In this document: in pieces, positions 59,492 to 64,000 of the stretch
Numbering within the stretch: position 1 is the first letter of the stretch
How the letters are laid out: each line of letters starts with the position of its first letter
Assembly: GCA_023374045.1 (NCBI GenBank)
Contig: CM041780.1
Coordinates: forward strand, 39,199,030 to 39,263,029
DNA from: Limonium bicolor
Lineage: Eukaryota > Streptophyta > Magnoliopsida > Caryophyllales > Plumbaginaceae
Reading direction: 5' to 3'
Length of the DNA stretch: 64,000 nucleotides
Program-made: the position numbers and the translations under genes
Notes under the pieces: generated by a model
What the model saw: the letters and a program-made list of their open reading frames with translations, nothing else
Told to the model about the DNA's origin: nothing
Databases searched by the model: none

Positions 59492-60744
59492 ATGGCTCCA
59501 AGATCAAAGAAAACTCTGAAGAACGCTACTGACGATAACAACCGCTCCGAGGAAGGGATGAGTTCGGAGATGCCAGAGGCCATCTCCAAAAAAGATCTTG
59601 AGGACATGCTAAAGGGCTAGTCAGGTCCATTGACGAAAAAATTGTAGAGGGAAATGAGACTTTGCAGCAGGAACTGATGCAAAGAGACGAGGAGTATCAA
59701 AGAAAATGGGACGAAATGACGGAGGCCATCGAACAATTGAAGAACAGAGATTCCAGAGGCAGCAATGGGGAGGAAAGTAAGGATAGAAAGCACAATTCAA
59801 TTGCTGACGAAGGAGAGATGGAAGAAGATGATCAGATAGATATGAGCTTGTACCCCTTCTCAGAGTGGATAAGGAAGGCAAAACTCCCGCCGCACTTTGT
59901 CGCCCCGACAATTGAGAAATATGACGGGACTAGAGATCCTGCTCAGCATATCAAAAAGTTCATGTTTGCCATGAACACTCAGGGGATTAGCTCCCTCGCC
60001 CTCTGCAATCTGTTCCCCGGAACACTTTCAAAGAGAGCATTGGGATGGATCTCCACGAGACCGCCGCAGTCCATCACGAGCTTCAAACAACTGACCGAAG
60101 ATTTCCAGCAATACTTTGCTGCGAGTAAGAGGGTTAAAAAAGAAACAATAGAGTTGATGGACATTAAGCAGCGGAAAGGAGAAACCGTGAAGGAGTACAG
60201 CGAGCGCTTCCATAAGAAGGTCACGGAAATCGATGATATTGATGAGAAAATCTTGATTAAGGCCTTTGGAAACGGCCTAGCTCAGCCTCGACTAGCTGGA
60301 AAGATCGCAACGAAGGCGCCGAAAACTCATGGAGAGTTAGTTGAAATGATCCATGATTTTTTGAAGTCTGAGATAGCGGAAAACAAGGCTAAGGAGCTAG
60401 CGGACAGCTTCAAAGCCGCAGGAGCGCCTGAAAAGAAAGAGGGGCATGGAGGAAACGCCGGAAGGGGAGGGTCAAGGTACAAGCCATACTATGGCAAATC
60501 CATCGCCGGATCTTCCTCTCAGGGGGCAACATCAGGGGCAAGAACCGTTGTCTACATTGATCCAGGGAAGTATGCTGCTGCAGTAAGGGAGGGGTACCTT
60601 CCTCAGCCTAGGAGGCCGCCGCAAGGGGAAATTCCGGTTGCATTCTGTGAGTATCACGGGAATCGCAACCACCGAACCGTGAACTGTGCTACCTTGGCCA
60701 AAGAGCTCCGAGTCATTGAGGAGAATAAGAAGAAAGGAAAGTAG
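59492..60744 (+). pseudogene. gag: E10 gag polyprotein, frameshifted
   Basis: This encodes the structural protein that packages element RNA. The start ATG at 59492 (MAPRSKK) follows the primer site by about 120 bp. A stop at 59618-59620 and continuation in another frame show a one-base frameshift near 59615. The main frame (59662-60744, 360 residues) has an acidic, coiled-coil-like N-terminus, a Retrotrans_gag domain from about residue 65 (PFSEWI) to 240, and a zinc knuckle C329-H332-H337-C342 of the CX2HX4HX4C type. TAG ends the frame at 60742-60744, but the same frame stays readable to 60876. Confidence 0.93.
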
Positions 60745-61118
60745 GCAGCTGGAGCACAAAGGCAATACGGCGGCCAACAAGGTGGTACCCAGAATGCACC
60801 CCGAGGGCGACAGGAGGAAGAAATTCACCCCAGGCTTGACCCCGGCAAATCAGTGGGGATGATAACAGGTTTGTGAAAAAGGAGAGTAAAAGTTTTTTCT
60901 TCCTTTTATTCAGAATAATATCTGGAATTACAATTTGCAGTCTGTTTTAAGATGAAATTTTGTATCACATAGATTGTCAAAAATCATGTTGTCAAAGAGA
61001 GAAATAAAATTTCCATTCTTTTCGCATTCTTTACTATTAGCAGCCTCCTTTCTTTTCCCAAAAAGAAGGCTAACAAAACTTCCTCTAAGAAAACTCACAG
61101 GACTTTTTTCAGAAGTAG
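60745..61118 (+). other. E10 gag-protease linker with AT-rich gap
   Basis: The gag frame reads on past one stop to about 60868, then an AT-rich stretch follows (31 G/C in 120 bases at 60901-61020) with stops in all frames. Protease-side coding resumes at 61119. The gap opens with ACAG/GTTTG, the same type of boundary as the insert at 63472. No acceptor that restores frame exactly was found. Confidence 0.6.
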
Positions 61119-61600
61119 GACCACACCCCTAATGAAAGGAAAAGACACATTCATCAAGTACATCAAGAACTCCCGGAGAAAAAAATCGCCAAAAAGGAAA
61201 ATTTTCCTCCAATCTTCTTCTCCGACGAAGATGAAGAAGGAGTGCTATACCCGCACAACGATCCACTTGTCATTCGTGCGCAGGTAAATGACCGAATGAT
61301 GGAGGGAATTTTAATCGATAGTGGAGCCGGAGCAAATGTCATATCAGCCGAAGCGGTTAGGAGGTTAGAGGTGCCTGAGGAACGGATCAAGCCCTATTCG
61401 GCGGTTCTAGGAGGGTTTGTTGGAGGTGTCTCTACCACGTCTTCCGGCAGTATAATTTCACAATGACCTTGGGGCAAGGAGACGAAAGAAGAACAGAAAA
61501 GCTCACGGCTTTTATTGTGCCAGGTCTTTCTGGATATAACATGTACCTTGGAAGGCCAGGGATCAATGCTTTCAAAGCCATTCACACACTCATCACTTAA
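61119..61600 (+). pseudogene. E10 aspartic protease, frameshifted
   Basis: This retropepsin-like domain would process the polyprotein. A frame open from 61119 includes the acidic lead-in FFSDEDEEGV typical of Tat elements and the catalytic motif ILIDSGAGANVIS, with the active aspartate codon at 61317-61319. The frame breaks near 61460 and homology continues in another frame to TAA at 61598-61600, including the conserved YLGRPGIN. At least one frameshift and one stop make it inactive as written. Confidence 0.9.
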
Positions 61601-61602
61601 AA

Positions 61603-62709
61603 ATGAAGTACTTGACCTCAAGCGGAAAGGTGGTTACGATTAGAGGAAGCCAAAAGATGGCCCGACTGTGTGAAGTCCGCATCATGGACAGCCTTCCTAG
61701 TGAGGAAGTGGTCAAAACTGTGGGATCACAAAAGGAGTTTAAAGGAAAGTTACCTTCTTCCCCAGGGCCGGATCAAGAAAAGGAAGAATGTCGAACAGCC
61801 CAAGATCCCCCCAGAGAGGTACATTTAAAATCTGACCCTTCTAAATTTTTTAAAATAGGAACTGCGTTTAACAGTGGAGAGCAAACTCACCTAATGAGGT
61901 TCCTGGAAAAAAGAAGGGCAACATTTGCTTGGAGCACGGACGAGATGCCTGGTATAGACCCAAGCGTTATCCGGCATGAGCTCAGGGTAGACCCTAAACA
62001 TCCGGCGGTCAGGCAAAGGAGAAGGGTAATAGGGGAAGAAAGAGATTTAGCCGCGCGAAGCGAGGTCCAAAAACTCCTTAAAGCCGGATTCATCAGGGAG
62101 GTCGCGTATCCACGGTGGTTGGCTAATGTTGTCATGGTGAAAAAAGCAAATGGAAAATGGAGAATGTGCGTGGATTTCATAGATCTAAATAAGGCATGTC
62201 CTAAGGATTTTTATCCCCTGCCATCAATAGATAGATTGGTGGTCTCAACTGCCCAGAGTTCTGTGTTAAGTTTTCTGGATGCTTTCTCCGGCTATAATCA
62301 AATAAAAATGAAAGAGGATGATTCGGAAAAAACTTCCTTCATTACTTCAGTCGGAACATTCTGTTACAAAGTAATGCCTTTCGGCCTAAAGAATGCAGGG
62401 GCCACTTTTCAGCGAATGATTGACAAAGTGTTTTGTCAGCAAATTGCCCGAAATGTAGAAGCTTACGTTGATGACATAGTTGTGAAAAGCCCGTCAAAGG
62501 AACAACACATGAAGGATTTAGAAGAAACATTCGACACTCTGGATAAATACCAAATCAAGCTAAATCCAGAAAAGTGCGTGTTTGGTGTAACCAAAGGGAG
62601 GTTTCTTGGTTTCATTGTTGGGCAACGAGGTATTGAGGTTGATCCGGAAAAAAGTCAGGCAATCCTCGACCTTTCCCCTCCAAGAAATATCAAAGATTCC
62701 AAGCCTTGA
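61603..62709 (+). pseudogene. E10 reverse transcriptase
   Basis: This is the intact part of pol, 368 codons, in a different frame from the protease. Order: pre-RT segment with FAWSTDEMPGID, then RT with KANGKWRMCVDF, the DLNKACPKDFYPLP block, FLDAFSGYNQI (catalytic Asp226), MPFGLKNAGATFQ and YVDD (288-291, catalytic Asp290 and Asp291), ending with KCVFGV...FLGFIVGQRGIEVDPEK. All catalytic residues are present. The block wording is that of Ty3/gypsy Tat lineage. A one-base frameshift near 62697 separates it from RNase H. Confidence 0.96.
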
Positions 62710-63866
62710 ACGGAAGACTCACAGCATTAAGTAGATTCTGTTCTAAACTTCAAGAAAAATCAATCCCGTTCTTCAATATTTTAAGGAAGAACAGCAAATT
62801 CCAGTGGGGACAAGAGTGCATAGAAGCATTTGAAAAGATCAAGGAGATGCTTCGGGATCTACCTAAATTGGGTGTACCTGCCCCGGGACAAGACCTATAC
62901 CTTTACTTGTCCGCAACAGATTGGGCGGTTGCAGCTGTCTTAATCATGGAGGAAAAAAGGGAGATACCAGTTTACTATACGGGCAAAATCTTAAGCCCAA
63001 CAGAAGGACGGTACACTAATATAGAAAAAGTCTTGTTCGCACTGGTAGTAGCATCAAGAAAACTACGACCCTACTTCCAGTCACACCGAATCTTTGTCAG
63101 GACCAATTGGCCGCTCAAACAAATTGCGAACAATCCGAATGCCTCCGGCCGGATGGTAAGCTGGACAGTAGAGCTGACACAATATGAAATTCACTTCATG
63201 CCCAGAACGGCGATTAAAGCTCAGGCCTTAGCGGACTTCATAACAGAAACAAGCTTTGCAAAAGAAAAGAAACAAACTCAGAGTCCATATGTCATCTTGG
63301 TTGATGGGGCTCGATGCAAAAGTGGGGCAGGAGCTGGAATAGTGGTACAGGCACCAGATGGGCAAAGCTTGAATTATGCCTTCCGACTGGACTTTGATGT
63401 CACTAATAATGAAGCCGAATACGAAGCTCTTATCCAGGGTTTGGAAGTAGCCACAGCCCTCGGGGCGACAGGTTCCATAGAATAGATACCTTCTCTGTTT
63501 ATTTCATACTTATAAAATCCAGTCTGAGGTAAAACTTATGAAAATGTAACCTATTTTTAACAGAGTTAGAGGTGTATTCAGACTCTATGTTGGTGACAAG
63601 ACAAAACGACAACATCTACGAAGTCAAAGAGGAAAAACTATGGAGGTACTTGCTCAAGGTCCAGGAACTAAGGCAAATTTCCAAAGATGCGAACTAAAAC
63701 ACCTTCCCCGTGAGGAGAATGTCAAAGCTGAGGCCTTGGCCAAATTGGCAAGTATGGCCGAAAAAGTACCCAATGAGATATGGCTGGAAATCAGAACCTC
63801 CCCAAGTATAGAAGGAACTCAGGTGCTGGCGATAGGGGCAAATGACCAAGAAGAATCCTGGATGAC
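62706..63866 (+). pseudogene. E10 dual RNase H region, interrupted
   Basis: The first domain (62706 to about 63250) is the usual gypsy RNase H connected to RT, with YYTGKILSPTEGRY, ASRKLRPYFQ and RTAIKAQALADF. The second (from about 63290) is the archaeal-type RNase H known from Tat elements: VDGA with the first catalytic Asp, NNEAEYEALIQGL with the Glu, and VYSDS with the next Asp after a 92-bp interruption at 63472-63563. A frameshift near 63670 precedes the PREENVKAEALAKLAS end of the domain. The interruption and frameshifts make it non-functional unless spliced and repaired. Confidence 0.93.
63472..63563 (+). other. Intron-like 92-bp insert in the second RNase H domain
   Basis: It starts GT and ends TTTTTAACAG, with 26 of 92 bases G or C, much lower than the flanking coding sequence. 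Its removal puts the two flanks in the same frame at the exact residue where the domain should continue. Without removal there is a stop within four codons. ACAG occurs on both sides (63468-63471, 63560-63563), so a small insertion with a 4-bp duplication is an alternative. The 5' site is weak beyond GT. Confidence 0.6.
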
Positions 63867-64000
63867 CCAATCATAAATTACATACGGCATGGAAAACTGC
63901 CGGAGGAGGAAAAGGAGGCCAGGATAGTAAAAAGGCGGGCCGCATCATTCTTTATTGAAGATAACCAGCTGTATAAGCGATCTTTTGCAAGACCTGCTCT
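63867..64000 (+). pseudogene. E10 integrase N-terminal lead-in, cut by window end
   Basis: After another frame change near 63866 the text encodes the segment that normally precedes the integrase zinc-binding domain in Tat elements (INYIRHGKLPEEEKEAR, then a QLYKRSF block). The HHCC motif and catalytic core would lie to the right of the window. Confidence 0.8.

Overview
The window is intergenic heterochromatin of a large plant genome, most likely a flowering plant. It is made almost entirely of nested LTR retrotransposons, and I found no host gene, tRNA, rRNA or CRISPR array. The plant assignment rests on three things: the tRNA-iMet-type primer site TGGTATCAGAGC, the 181-294 bp TRIM LTRs, and a Tat-lineage Ty3/gypsy gag-pol with two RNase H domains. 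The elements are called E1 to E10, left to right.

Layout. E1 (1-3501, +) is the right part of a giant LTR. E2 (3502-4740 and 9197-10055, -) is an old LTR fragment split by E3. E3 (4741-9191, -) is a 4.45 kb solo LTR with target duplication ATATC. E4 (10056-10950, -) is a tandem TRIM array that fuses at its primer site to E5 (10951-12620, -), a partial giant LTR. E6 (12621-42722, -) runs LTR, internal, LTR, partial second internal. E7 (21864-36306, +, duplication CCTTT) is a complete element inside E6. E8 (42723-43445 and 57662-58818, +) is a partial LTR inserted in the second internal of E6. E9 (43446-57656, -, duplication CCAAT) is a complete element inside E8. E10 (58819-64000, +) is a Tat-lineage element, also inside E8, whose LTR, gag, protease, RT, dual RNase H and the first codons of integrase are visible before the window ends.

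E6, E7 and E9 have LTRs of 4.2-4.6 kb around internal domains of 5-6 kb with no recognisable gag or pol. This is the architecture of LARDs (large retrotransposon derivatives), which must borrow proteins from an autonomous Ty3/gypsy partner. E10 is from a different lineage and uses a different primer site, so it is not an obvious donor. Because the three non-coding internals still align with each other, they look functional as RNA or cis sequence.

The most interesting content is this non-coding layer. On the sense strand the giant LTRs and internals share: a trio of near-consensus 5' splice donors starting about 940 bp into the LTR; a hairpin array with a repeat period near 72 bp but unrelated stem sequences; a C-rich/G-rich palindrome; a U5 hairpin with loop YRTGGG whose stem covaries; a primer-site hairpin; a second internal polypurine tract behind a wobble-conserved hairpin; and twin hairpins with the same palindromic loop about 550-600 bp before the 3' LTR. 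E10 separately carries an exact GT-AG intron-like insert in its second RNase H domain.
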